Source: Actinomycetota bacterium
Lineage (GTDB): Bacteria > Actinomycetota > Actinomycetes > S36-B12
DNA: 26,975 nucleotides
Assembly (NCBI GenBank): GCA_010029945.1
Contig: RGQW01000004.1
Coordinates: 1-26,975 of the forward strand
Reading direction: 5' to 3'
Shown here: piece by piece, positions 16,244 to 24,114 of the stretch
How positions within the stretch are numbered: the stretch's first letter is position 1
Layout of the letters: every line of letters begins with the position of its first letter
Notes under the pieces: model-generated
The model's input: only the letters and a program-made list of their open reading frames with translations
Databases searched by the model: none
Told to the model about the DNA's origin: nothing
Translations under genes and position numbers: made by a program

Positions 16244-17674
16244 AACTCCATGCCCCGCTACGAAATCTTGTCGTCCGACGCGCTGGCCACGCTCGATAGC
16301 GGCTGGCGCAAGATCGTGACGGAGATCGGAGTCCAGTTCGCCAAGCCCGAAGCGGTCGAGCTCTTCGCAGCCAACGGCCAGAAAGTCGACGGCGAGACGG
16401 TCTTCCTCGATCCGGAGTTTGTGCTGGAACAGGTAGCCAAAGCACCCAGCGAGTTCGACATGCAGGCCAGGAATCACGATCACGACGTGCACATCGGCGG
16501 CGACTCGATGGTCTTCTCCAGCGTGTACGGCCCACCCTTCTTCCGGCATGGCACCGAACGGCGTGACGGTTCTCTCGCGGACTTCGAGAACTTCGCGAAA
16601 CTGGCGCAGACGTTCGAGGTCCTCGACAGCGTCGGCGGCGTCGTCGTCGAGCCCAACGACGCCCCACTGGACTCCCGGCACCTGGACATGGTCTATCGGG
16701 CGCTGACGATGACCGACAAGATCATCATGGGCAACGTCGTCACCGGAACGAACGCCGAGGACACCGTTGCCATGGGCGAGATGGTGTTCGGTGGTCGCGA
16801 AGCGATCGAGGAAACCCCTTTCTGCATCTCCTTAATCAACTGCAATTCCCCGTTGCGCTGGGACGATCGCATGCTCGACTCGCTGTTTGTCTACACGCAA
16901 GCTCGGCAACCGTGCATCGTCACGCCCTTCCTGTTGATGGGCGCGATGGCACCCGTCACCATTCCCGCCGCGTTGGCCCAACAGATCGCCGAGGCGCTGT
17001 CCGGTGTTGCGCTTACCCAGCTGATCAATCCCGGCGCACCGGTGGTCTTCGGATCGTTCCTGTCCAACATCGACATGCAGTCCGGATCACCGCAGTTCGG
17101 CACACCCGAGTCGGGCATCGGCCTCCTCGCTACCGGACAGATCGCGCGACACTTCGGGTTGCCGTTCCGCGGCGGTGGCGGACTCAACTCCTCCCAGGTG
17201 CCCGATGCTCAAGCCGGCTACGAAGCGATGATGACGCTGATGCCGGCCTTCCTGTCCGGAACGAACTTCATCATGCACTCCGCCGGATGGCTCGAGGGAG
17301 GGCTCGTCTCCAGCATGGAGAAGTTCGTGATCGATGTTCAGTTACTCGAGATGCTGCAACACGAATTCACGCCACTGGAAATCGACGAGGCATCGATGGC
17401 CTTCGACGCTCACAGTGAAGTCGGCCATGGCGGTCACTTCCTCGGCGCGATGCACACCATGGAGCGCTTCCGTGAGTGCTTCTACCGGCCGTTCTTGTCG
17501 AGTTCGGACAATTTCGAGCGCTGGACTCGCAATGGCTCGAAGGACACCGCGACTCGAGCCGCTGAGATCGCGGAGGCGAAGCTTGCCGAGTACGAAGAGC
17601 CGGAGATGGACGAGGGACTCAAGGAGCAATTGCAGGAGTTCGTGTCTCGGCGACGGACGGAACTCGGCGACTAA
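16235..17674 (+). CDS. MttB-superfamily corrinoid-dependent methyltransferase, non-pyrrolysine (glycine betaine-type)
   Basis: A 479-residue full-length COG5598/MttB-family TIM-barrel protein, with the family's characteristic TQARQPCIVTPFLLMGAMAPVT at about 221-242, GTPESGIGLLATGQIARHFGLPFRGGG at about 289-315 and ALSGTNFIMHSAGWLEGGL-like end of the barrel. It is expected to take a methyl group from a quaternary amine and place it on the corrinoid protein. True trimethylamine methyltransferases have an in-frame amber codon for pyrrolysine; none is present here. That puts the protein with MtgB (glycine betaine), MtpB (proline betaine) and MtcB (carnitine). The dimethylglycine-dehydrogenase-like gene in the cluster favours glycine betaine (inference). 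GAGGAG lies four bases before the ATG. It diverges from the IclR gene across a shared 150-bp region. Confidence 0.92.
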   Translation: MFHNSMPRYEILSSDALATLDSGWRKIVTEIGVQFAKPEAVELFAANGQKVDGETVFLDPEFVLEQVAKAPSEFDMQARNHDHDVHIGGDSMVFSSVYGPPFFRHGTERRDGSLADFENFAKLAQTFEVLDSVGGVVVEPNDAPLDSRHLDMVYRALTMTDKIIMGNVVTGTNAEDTVAMGEMVFGGREAIEETPFCISLINCNSPLRWDDRMLDSLFVYTQARQPCIVTPFLLMGAMAPVTIPAALAQQIAEALSGVALTQLINPGAPVVFGSFLSNIDMQSGSPQFGTPESGIGLLATGQIARHFGLPFRGGGGLNSSQVPDAQAGYEAMMTLMPAFLSGTNFIMHSAGWLEGGLVSSMEKFVIDVQLLEMLQHEFTPLEIDEASMAFDAHSEVGHGGHFLGAMHTMERFRECFYRPFLSSSDNFERWTRNGSKDTATRAAEIAEAKLAEYEEPEMDEGLKEQLQEFVSRRRTELGD

Positions 17675-17786
17675 CTCGCCTGCCGTTCAGCGCCTCGCCT
17701 TCTCACCATCTCGCCTTTTTGCCGAAAGCCGCCCCATGGCCTCGCCGGTCTTGCCAGACTCACGGTAGGAATTCGAGGGGAGACAC

Positions 17787-19334
17787 ATGACCATCCACCA
17801 CAGCCCGCTGCCCGACGTCGTCATTCCCGATGTGCCCATCACGGCACACGTGCTCCGCGAGGCGGCCAGAGTCCCCGATCGCCCCGCCATCATCGATGGC
17901 CCAACCGGTCGCTCGTACACATACGCGCAATTCGCCGGGGCCGTGGCGGCCTTCGCCGGAGGCTTGATGGCGCGCGGCATGGGGCCGGGAGACACGATCG
18001 CGCTGATGTCTCCGAACATCCCCGAGTTCGCCATCGTCTTTCACGGTGCGGCGACAGCCGGCGTCGCCGTCAGCACCATCAATCCGACCTACACGGCCGA
18101 AGAAGTCGCCTTTCAGCTCCGCGACTCACAGTCCAGCATGCTGGTAACGATCGGCATGTTCGCCGAAACAGCCACCGCGGCCGCGCAGGAAGCAGGCGTC
18201 TCGGAGATATTCATCATCGGTGACGCTCCCGAGGGCATGCAGCCCTTTACCGCCTTGATGGGTGAGCCCGCCGGTCAGGTCGATGTCGACCTCGACGAGC
18301 AGATTGTGGTTCTGCCGTACTCGTCGGGAACAACCGGATTCCCCAAGGGCGTCATGCTGTCTCACCAGAACCTGGTGGCGAACCTCGTCCAATGCGAGGA
18401 CGCTCTGAATGTCCAGGACGGTGAGGTCGTCCTCGCAGTGTTGCCGTTCTTCCACATCTACGGCATGCAGGTGCTGATGAACTTCTTCCTCAGCAAGGGA
18501 GCGACGATCGTGACGGTCCCGCGCTTCGATCTCGAGCAAAGTCTCGGCTTGATTCAAGAGCACAAGATCACGCGGCTGTTTGCTGTCCCTCCGATCGTGC
18601 TGGCTCTCGCGAAGCACCCCGTGGTCGACACTTTCGATCTCTCCAGCCTCACACAGGTCTTCTCCGGAGCCGCACCGCTCGGCGCAGAACTCGCCCAGGA
18701 AGCCTCCGACCGGATCAACTGCGAGGTAGTGCAGGGCTACGGAATGACCGAGTTGAGCCCGGTATCCCACGTCACCCGGATGGGCGGGTTCAAGCCCGGC
18801 ACCTGCGGAGTCACCGTGGCGAATACCGAATGCCGGATCGTGGACGTGGAGAACGGCGACGACCAGGACGTGGGCGGCGTCGGCGAGATGTGGGTGCGTG
18901 GACCGCAGGTGATGAAGGGGTACTTGAACAACCCGGAGGCAACCGCCCACACGATCGACGAAGACGGCTGGTTGCATACCGGCGACGTCGGCTTCATCGA
19001 CGAGGACGGCCACCTGACGATCGTTGATCGAGTCAAGGAGTTGATCAAGTTCAAGGGATTCCAGGTCGCGCCGGCCGAGCTCGAGGCACTGCTGCTGACC
19101 CATCCGGCGATTGCCGATGCGGCCGTCATCGGTGTTCCTGACGACGAAGCCGGGGAACGGCCACGCGCCTTCATCGTCCTCAAGCCAGGACAAGAAGCCA
19201 GCGCCGACGAGATCACCGCGTTCACCGCCGAGCACGTGGCGACCTACAAGGTGGTGCACGACATCGTGTTCACCGAGGAGATCCCGAAGTCTGCGTCCGG
19301 CAAGATCCTGCGTCGCATGCTGCGCGACCAGTAA
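17787..19334 (+). CDS. AMP-forming acyl-CoA synthetase, 4-coumarate:CoA-ligase-like
   Basis: A 515-residue adenylate-forming ligase. The AMP-binding motif SSGTTGFPKGV is at 179-189, GYGMTE at 317-322, the hinge GDVGFIDEDGHLTIVDRVKELIKFKG follows, and the catalytic lysine K506 is in PKSASGKILRR. It activates a carboxylic acid to its CoA thioester via an acyl-adenylate. The 4CL/FadD-like start (SPLPDVVIPDVPITAHVL) suggests an aryl or medium acyl substrate, but this cannot be fixed from sequence. GAGGGGAG lies four bases before the ATG. It follows the methyltransferase by 112 bases on the same strand, so activation of a betaine-derived acid is conceivable but unproven. Confidence 0.9.
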   Translation: MTIHHSPLPDVVIPDVPITAHVLREAARVPDRPAIIDGPTGRSYTYAQFAGAVAAFAGGLMARGMGPGDTIALMSPNIPEFAIVFHGAATAGVAVSTINPTYTAEEVAFQLRDSQSSMLVTIGMFAETATAAAQEAGVSEIFIIGDAPEGMQPFTALMGEPAGQVDVDLDEQIVVLPYSSGTTGFPKGVMLSHQNLVANLVQCEDALNVQDGEVVLAVLPFFHIYGMQVLMNFFLSKGATIVTVPRFDLEQSLGLIQEHKITRLFAVPPIVLALAKHPVVDTFDLSSLTQVFSGAAPLGAELAQEASDRINCEVVQGYGMTELSPVSHVTRMGGFKPGTCGVTVANTECRIVDVENGDDQDVGGVGEMWVRGPQVMKGYLNNPEATAHTIDEDGWLHTGDVGFIDEDGHLTIVDRVKELIKFKGFQVAPAELEALLLTHPAIADAAVIGVPDDEAGERPRAFIVLKPGQEASADEITAFTAEHVATYKVVHDIVFTEEIPKSASGKILRRMLRDQ

Positions 19335-19335
19335 T

Positions 19336-19376
19336 CGTCTCGACCCTGGCGCGCTTCGTCGGCGCGCACTGAGACG
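19336..19376 (+). terminator. Possible terminator hairpin after the acyl-CoA synthetase
   Basis: Outer arms CGTCTC (19336-19341) and GAGACG (19371-19376) and inner arms GCGCGC (19349-19354) and GCGCGC (19362-19367) can pair. It starts two bases after the stop codon. No T tract follows, and the internal loop is unequal, so it is weak. The next 60 bases, to the flavoprotein gene, are unusually AT-rich (around 19420-19445) and may hold its promoter. Confidence 0.35.
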
Positions 19377-19481
19377 TCCTCAGGCACGAGTCATGCTTGA
19401 CCGGGAAGCACGACGCAGCATTTTTAGTTGAATATTGTATTATTTCAGTGTTCCCCCCGTCGATCAAAGGTGTGTGAGTCC

Positions 19482-20669
19482 ATGACCGATCCGGTGATCA
19501 TCGTCGGCGCCGGCCTCGGCGGGCTTCGTGCGGCCGAGTCACTCCGTGCCGCCGGATACCGGGACGGCATCGTCGTCATCGGAGACGAGCCACACCTCCC
19601 CTACAACCGTCCGCCCCTCTCCAAGGAAGCACTCGCGGGCGGTGTCCGGGTCGAGGACCTGCACTTTCGCCGCCGGGACGCCATCGGCGATATCGAGTGG
19701 CGCCTAGGTGTCCCCGTGGTTGCCAGCGATCTCACCGAGCGGACGGTGACGCTGGCCGATGGGCACACGTTGCCCTTCCGAGGCCTCGTCATCGCATCGG
19801 GAATCCGTCCGCGCCAACTGCCCATCCCCGGCCCCGAGGAAGGACGCGTCCTGTTGCGAAACGCCGACGACGCCGCCCACCTGCGCGACCGACTCGTCTC
19901 CGGTGAACGCCTGGCGATCCTGGGTTCCGGCTTCATCGGATGCGAGGTCGCCGCGACCGCTCGCGCACTCGGAGTGGAGGTCGACGTCATCGCCCTCGAC
20001 GACGAGCCGATGATCCGGCCCCTGGGATCAGACCTCGGTGCGGCCATGAAGCGTCATCACGAAGAGCACGGAGTCCGGTTTCATCTCGGACGCACGATCA
20101 CCGAGTTCCTCGGTGACGATGAGATCACCAGCGTGCGTCTGGACGACGGTACCGACGTGCCCGCGACGGTGGCTCTTGAAGCGGTCGGCTCGGTACCGAA
20201 CATCGAATGGCTCGAGGGCAACGGCCTCGACCTCTCGGACGGGGTTCTCGTGGACGAATCACTACGGGTCGTCGGCAGCCCGGCACCGGCAGTCGCCGTC
20301 GGCGATATCGCTCGACACCCCAATGCACTGTTTCCTTTCGGACCGTCTCGCATCGAGCACTGGAATATGCCGACCGAGTTGGGCAAGCACGCCGGTGCCA
20401 CACTCGCGAAGGCGCTCGATGATGCGGGCACGAAGACCACTCCCGAACCGTTCTCGGCACTGCCATCGTTCTGGAGCGACCAGTACGACGTCTCCCTGCA
20501 GTCCTTCGGGATGCCCGGTCTGGGCACGCCAACCGTTGTCGAAGGAGAGCTCGACGGGGCGTGCATCGTGGAATATCACCGCGGCGACGATCTCGTCGGT
20601 GTGGTCGGCGTCAACCGCAGCAAGGATTTGATGCCCTACCGCAAGCAGATGTTGGCCCGTCAACCTTGA
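19482..20669 (+). CDS. FAD/NAD(P)H-dependent ferredoxin (rubredoxin)-type reductase
   Basis: A 395-residue two-dinucleotide-domain flavoprotein of the BphA4/putidaredoxin-reductase type. The FAD motif IIVGAGLGGLRAAE is at residues 6-19, the NAD(P) motif LAILGSGFIGCEVA is near 145-158, AVAVGDIARHP is near 270-280, and a C-terminal reductase domain (SFWSDQYDVSLQSFG) follows. Such enzymes move electrons from NAD(P)H to a small ferredoxin. No separate ferredoxin is encoded here, but the corrinoid-activation protein at 10462 carries its own [2Fe-2S] domain that would need a donor (speculative link). ATG at 19482 fits the conserved start; a GTG at 19470 is an alternative with an AAAGG-like site further away. 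Confidence 0.87.
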   Translation: MTDPVIIVGAGLGGLRAAESLRAAGYRDGIVVIGDEPHLPYNRPPLSKEALAGGVRVEDLHFRRRDAIGDIEWRLGVPVVASDLTERTVTLADGHTLPFRGLVIASGIRPRQLPIPGPEEGRVLLRNADDAAHLRDRLVSGERLAILGSGFIGCEVAATARALGVEVDVIALDDEPMIRPLGSDLGAAMKRHHEEHGVRFHLGRTITEFLGDDEITSVRLDDGTDVPATVALEAVGSVPNIEWLEGNGLDLSDGVLVDESLRVVGSPAPAVAVGDIARHPNALFPFGPSRIEHWNMPTELGKHAGATLAKALDDAGTKTTPEPFSALPSFWSDQYDVSLQSFGMPGLGTPTVVEGELDGACIVEYHRGDDLVGVVGVNRSKDLMPYRKQMLARQP

Positions 20670-20675
20670 CCAAAC

Positions 20676-20713
20676 CGTGACGAAACAGGGAACCGTTCTC
20701 ACTGTTCGTGACG
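20676..20713. other. Imperfect hairpin in the gap before the DUF4349 lipoprotein gene
   Basis: CGTGACGAAACAG (20676-20688) can pair with CTGTTCGTGACG (20702-20713) with one mismatch and one bulge, around a 13-base loop. CGTGACG also occurs at both ends as a direct repeat 31 bases apart. It could be a terminator without a T tract for the upstream gene or a binding site for the downstream one. I cannot tell which. Confidence 0.35.
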
Positions 20714-20723
20714 TCTAAACGGC

Positions 20724-21608
20724 GTGAAGAGGTCACTGGTCTCGCTCGCCACGGCAGGCGTGGTAGCCGTGACGGGCATTGGCCTCCTGTCGGGCTGCGG
20801 CAACAACGGGGCGACGCCGGCCTTCGTTGACGCTCCGTACAGCGACGAGATAGCTGCTGAGGCGCCGGAACTCGCAAGCGAGATGAGCATGGATGCCGCG
20901 GGTGTGGACGGTGGCGCCGTCTCTGGATCTGACTCCCAGGTAGACCAGCAGATCATCCGCACCGCCTACGTGTCTGTTGATGTCGACGATGTCGCCACCG
21001 GAGTCTCCGCGATTGCTGACCTGACAGCAGATCTCGAGGGCCAACTGCAGAGCCAGAGCGTCCAGGGAACCGGGGAAGACTCCAGCGCCAACATGACCGT
21101 CCGGGTGCCGGCGTCGAATCTGGATGCGCTTCTGGCGTCGATCGACACCCTCGGTGAGGTCACAAGCAGCAGCGTGGAAGCGCAAGATGTCGCGGTCGAG
21201 GTCATCGACCTCGAAGCGCGGATCACGACCCTCGAGGAATCCATCGACAGACTCCGCGACCTACAAAGCCAGACAGCGTCGGTGGCCGATCTAGTCACTG
21301 TCGAGTCCGAGTTATCCGCGCGCCAAGCCGAACTTGAATCTCTGACCGCTCGCCGTGACTACCTGATGCGCCAGGTAGAGATGTCCACGGCCTACATCTC
21401 TTTGACCACGACAACAACCGGCCCCGGCGTCACCCCTGACTTTCTTGGTGGCCTAGAGCGCGGCTGGAACTCCCTCATCTCCCTCGCCGCAGGCCTCATC
21501 ACACTTGGGGGCTTCCTGACGCCGTATCTCCTCATTGCCGGAGCGATCACGGCTATCGTGCTCATCATCGTCGCCCTCTCGCGTCGCGATCGAAAGGAAA
21601 AATCATGA
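20724..21608 (+). CDS. DUF4349 lipoprotein with C-terminal membrane segment
   Basis: A 294-residue exported protein starting at GTG. A signal peptide ends in the lipobox LLSGC with C25. A mature domain of the DUF4349 type follows: IIRTAYVSVDVDDV, a VRVPASNLDALLASI strand-helix unit and SSSVEAQDVAVEVIDLEARI. Residues about 165-215 form a coiled coil (ITTLEESIDRLRDL, ELSARQAELESL), and a hydrophobic span near 250-285 precedes the basic end RRDRKEKS. The family is common in actinobacteria and its function is not established. The stop overlaps the next lipoprotein gene as ATGA. Confidence 0.88.
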   Translation: MKRSLVSLATAGVVAVTGIGLLSGCGNNGATPAFVDAPYSDEIAAEAPELASEMSMDAAGVDGGAVSGSDSQVDQQIIRTAYVSVDVDDVATGVSAIADLTADLEGQLQSQSVQGTGEDSSANMTVRVPASNLDALLASIDTLGEVTSSSVEAQDVAVEVIDLEARITTLEESIDRLRDLQSQTASVADLVTVESELSARQAELESLTARRDYLMRQVEMSTAYISLTTTTTGPGVTPDFLGGLERGWNSLISLAAGLITLGGFLTPYLLIAGAITAIVLIIVALSRRDRKEKS

Positions 21609-21949
21609 AGCTCACGGCCCCCCGCGTGACGGCACTGGCTGCCAGTGCGTTCATCGGCTGCGCCCTGCTGACCGGGTGCTCGTCCTCGGACGACGCTTCC
21701 GCCGACTGTTCGATTGTGGAGGAAGGTTTGGACCCGGACATCACCCAAGAGCAGATTGACTTCGCCTGCGATCTCACCGCGGACCCGCTTCCGCAAGACG
21801 AGGCCACCGCCAAGATCGAGGAGGCCGGATACGACTGGCGTATCGGTGTCATCGATGGAGAGCCTCAAGCGGTGACGATGGACTACCGAATCGATCGACT
21901 CACGCTGACCGTCGACGACGGGCTGGTGACCGACGGCATGTGGGGCTAG
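21605..21949 (+). CDS. Small lipoprotein with a peptidase-inhibitor-I78-like domain
   Basis: A 114-residue protein with a lipobox LLTGC (C25), an acidic spacer and a C-terminal half that resembles peptidase inhibitor family I78: GEPQAVTMDYRIDRLTLTVDD then GLVTDGMWG. I78 members typically have an AVTMDYRxDRLN pattern followed by a turn and a Cys-Gly end; here the end is Trp-Gly, so the usual C-terminal cysteine is missing. C35 and C54 lie in the spacer and could pair. It would sit outside the membrane, next to the DUF4349 lipoprotein with which it is translationally coupled. Inhibitor activity is an inference from similarity. Confidence 0.75.
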   Translation: MKLTAPRVTALAASAFIGCALLTGCSSSDDASADCSIVEEGLDPDITQEQIDFACDLTADPLPQDEATAKIEEAGYDWRIGVIDGEPQAVTMDYRIDRLTLTVDDGLVTDGMWG

Positions 21950-21966
21950 ATCCCGCTTTCTGTCGA

Positions 21967-21990
21967 GGCCGGCTAGTCGCGAGGCCGGCC
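21967..21990. terminator. Possible bidirectional terminator between convergent genes
   Basis: Arms GGCCGGC (21967-21973) and GCCGGCC (21984-21990) form a 7-bp GC-only stem with a 10-base loop. It lies between the plus-strand lipoprotein stop and the minus-strand membrane-protein stop, which it overlaps. No T tract is present on either side. Confidence 0.35.
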
Positions 21991-22227
21991 ACCGAACGGG
22001 CCACCACGCTGTCGCTCATCGGTCTGCGATGTCTGCGGTCCATCGGCGGGAGGCGGTGCACTTGCCCGGCCGATGCCGATGCCGACAAGCACGCCAATCA
22101 ACACCAAAAGGACGCCGATCAAGATCGATGTGGACCGGGCGCGCTTCTTCTTTCCTCGCTTAGCAAGAAGCGATGCCAGATCGTCGCTCGGTGGCGCGGC
22201 ATTCTCTGCCGATACGTCGTCACTCAT
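21973..22227 (-). CDS. Small single-span membrane protein of the MacAB-like operon
   Basis: An 84-residue protein that I do not recognise. It has an acidic N-terminus, a basic patch KRGKKKRARS (about residues 24-33), one strongly hydrophobic segment (SILIGVLLVLIGVLVGIGIG) and a Pro/Gly/Arg-rich tail. The positive-inside rule puts the N-terminus in the cytoplasm and the tail outside. The ATG at 22227 overlaps the end of the permease gene by eight bases, so it is last in the export operon. A TTG five codons upstream is an alternative start. Its function is unknown; it may be an accessory of the transporter. Confidence 0.65.
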   Translation of the reverse strand: MSDDVSAENAAPPSDDLASLLAKRGKKKRARSTSILIGVLLVLIGVLVGIGIGRASAPPPADGPQTSQTDERQRGGPFGGRPRD

Positions 22228-23425
22228 GTCGCAATGCCTCAATCGGGCGTAGGGATGCCGCTCTCTTAGCTGGGTAGCTGCCGAAGAACAAGCCGATCGC
22301 CACGCTGATCACGTACGCCCCGACGACGGACACCGGGACAACGGAAGGGGAAATACCGGCGATCTCTACCTGGGCAACCAGAAGGGCAAGGCCCAGGCCG
22401 GCCGTGGCGCCGAACAGTGAGAGCACCGTTGCTTCCAGCAAAAACTGCAGGAGGATGAAGCGCCGGGAGGCCCCAATTGCTTTGCGGATACCGATCTCGC
22501 GCGTTCTCTCGGTAACCGAGACGAGCATGATGTTGGTGATACCGATGCCACCGACCAGCAAACTGATGGCGCCGACCGCCCCGAGGAGTGCCGTGAAAAT
22601 TCCCAACGCCGTGTTCGCGGTGTCCAACAGGCTCGCCTGATTGAAGACCTCGAAGTCGCGCGTGCCTTCGGTGGTTCCGTGTCGTTCATCGAGAATCGCG
22701 ATTGCTTGCTCTTCGGCCTCGTCTGTCGTCTCCGACGACGATGCCTGGACAGAGATTGCCGACACTTCCCCGTATCCGGTGATCGAGTTCTCCACCGCCG
22801 ACAAGGGTGCGATCACAACATCGTCGGGATTGGCGAACGCTCCTCCCTTTTCCGCCTGCACGCCGACGACGGTGAACGGGACACCGTTGCAGGCGATCTG
22901 ACGGCCGAGCGGATCGGATTCCGGGAACAGGCTTTCGGCAACAGTTGATCCGATGACGGTGATTCTTCGAGCGGATAGTTCATCGGCGTTACTGAAATAT
23001 GCACCGGCCGACACAGGTGAGTTGTTGATAGAGAAGAAGGAAGGCCAGGTACCCACGATTTGCGTCGAGTGACTGCGGTCCTCGCTGGTGCACGTGACCG
23101 CCGTGCGTCTCTCGGGCGCGGCACCGGCAATATCGGGGGCCCGCACCGGATCGTTCAAGGCGATCGCATCGTCCACCGTCAACTCTTGGACGGATGGGTT
23201 GACGATCTCCCCATCCCGGTTGGGGTTCTCCGGCGTCACATACAGCAGATTGCTGCCCAGCGACTGGATGCTGGAGGTCACCGAATTGGAGGCTCCCTGC
23301 CCGAAGGCGACGAGGATGATGACCGCGGCGACACCGATCATGATGCCGAGCGTGGTCAGGATCGAGCGGAGGCGGTTGGCGAGAATGGCTTGCCATCCAC
23401 TGCGGAGCGCCTCAATGAAGATCAT
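22220..23425 (-). CDS. MacB/FtsX-type ABC transporter permease
   Basis: A 401-residue MacB-like permease. The N-terminal transmembrane helix (about 21-43, LRSILTTLGIMIGVAAVIIL) is followed by a large extracellular domain of about 220 residues with C112-region and C179-region cysteines (VTCTSED, IACNGVPF). Three C-terminal helices follow (near 280-300, 325-350, 365-385), with the conserved ERTREIGIRKAIGASR between them. These permeases drive mechanotransmission for export rather than forming a classic channel. The stop of the ATPase gene overlaps the start by four bases. With the ATPase and adaptor it forms a three-part exporter; the substrate (peptide, antibiotic, lipid or other) is unknown. 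Confidence 0.92.
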   Translation of the reverse strand: MIFIEALRSGWQAILANRLRSILTTLGIMIGVAAVIILVAFGQGASNSVTSSIQSLGSNLLYVTPENPNRDGEIVNPSVQELTVDDAIALNDPVRAPDIAGAAPERRTAVTCTSEDRSHSTQIVGTWPSFFSINNSPVSAGAYFSNADELSARRITVIGSTVAESLFPESDPLGRQIACNGVPFTVVGVQAEKGGAFANPDDVVIAPLSAVENSITGYGEVSAISVQASSSETTDEAEEQAIAILDERHGTTEGTRDFEVFNQASLLDTANTALGIFTALLGAVGAISLLVGGIGITNIMLVSVTERTREIGIRKAIGASRRFILLQFLLEATVLSLFGATAGLGLALLVAQVEIAGISPSVVPVSVVGAYVISVAIGLFFGSYPAKRAASLRPIEALRHE

Positions 23426-24114
23426 CGGGCAGCCGCCAACACATCGGATTCGACCTTGCCATCGCGCAGGGTGACCACCCGGCCGGCGCGTTCGGCGACA
23501 TCGTCCTCGTGCGTGATGATCACGATCGTTTTTCCTTCGGCGTGAATTTCATCGAGCAGGTCCAGAACGTCTGCTGTCGATCGAGAGTCGAGGTTGCCGG
23601 TCGGCTCATCGGCCAGCATGAGCGAGGGTTCCATCGCCAAGGCACGAGCGACCGCGACGCGCTGCTGCTGCCCACCGGACAATTCGTTGGGTTGATGATG
23701 CGAGCGATCAGCAAGGCCGACCTTCGCGAGAGCATCCAGCGCTCGTCGACGCCGTTCAGAGCGACGCACCCCCCGATACATCAGCGGCAACTCCACATTT
23801 ACTGCCGCGCTCATCCGCGGTATCAGGTTGAACGCCTGGAAGATGAATCCAATTCTGCGGTTGCGCACAAGGGAGAGAGCGTCGTCGTCAAGATCCCCGA
23901 TATCCACACCGTCGATTTTGTATGTTCCCGACGTCGCCACGTCGAGAGCTCCGATGATGTTCATCACCGTCGATTTCCCGGACCCCGATGCGCCCATGAT
24001 CGCGACGTACTCCCCCGGCTCCACGGTGAGAGAGATTCCATCGACAGCGCGCACCTCGGCCTCACCTTGGCCGTAGACCTTGGTGATGTCGTGCATCTCG
24101 ACAACTGCTGTCAC
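23422..24114 (-). CDS. ABC transporter ATP-binding protein (MacB/LolD type)
   Basis: A 230-residue ABC ATPase. Walker A GASGSGKST is at 41-49, the signature LSGGQQQR at 145-152, Walker B LMLADEPTGNLD at about 165-176 and the switch histidine in VIITHEDD near 205. The Q-loop is in FIFQAFNLIPRMSA. It energises the FtsX-like permease encoded just downstream. It starts at an ATG that overlaps the adaptor stop by four bases. The start is MTAVVEMHDITKVYGQGEAEVRAV, typical for LolD/MacB-class ATPases. Confidence 0.95.
   Translation of the reverse strand: MTAVVEMHDITKVYGQGEAEVRAVDGISLTVEPGEYVAIMGASGSGKSTVMNIIGALDVATSGTYKIDGVDIGDLDDDALSLVRNRRIGFIFQAFNLIPRMSAAVNVELPLMYRGVRRSERRRRALDALAKVGLADRSHHQPNELSGGQQQRVAVARALAMEPSLMLADEPTGNLDSRSTADVLDLLDEIHAEGKTIVIITHEDDVAERAGRVVTLRDGKVESDVLAAAR

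Noticed and set aside
16085..16681. Extension of the IclR frame to 459 residues
   Set aside because: It runs antisense through the methyltransferase gene and through the promoter and operator; the GTG at 16084 with GGGAG fits IclR length.
16235..17674. Possible pyrrolysine codon in the MttB-like gene
   Set aside because: The frame is open without any internal TAG, and the length is normal for non-pyrrolysine members; no pyl genes are seen.
17666..17680. Short hairpin GGCGA-CTAAC-TCGCC at the methyltransferase stop
   Set aside because: Only five base pairs and no T tract directly after; too weak to call a terminator.
17675..17740. Repeated CTCGCC hexamers after the methyltransferase gene
   Set aside because: Irregular spacing and GC-rich composition; no unit length or palindrome that would make it a repeat array.
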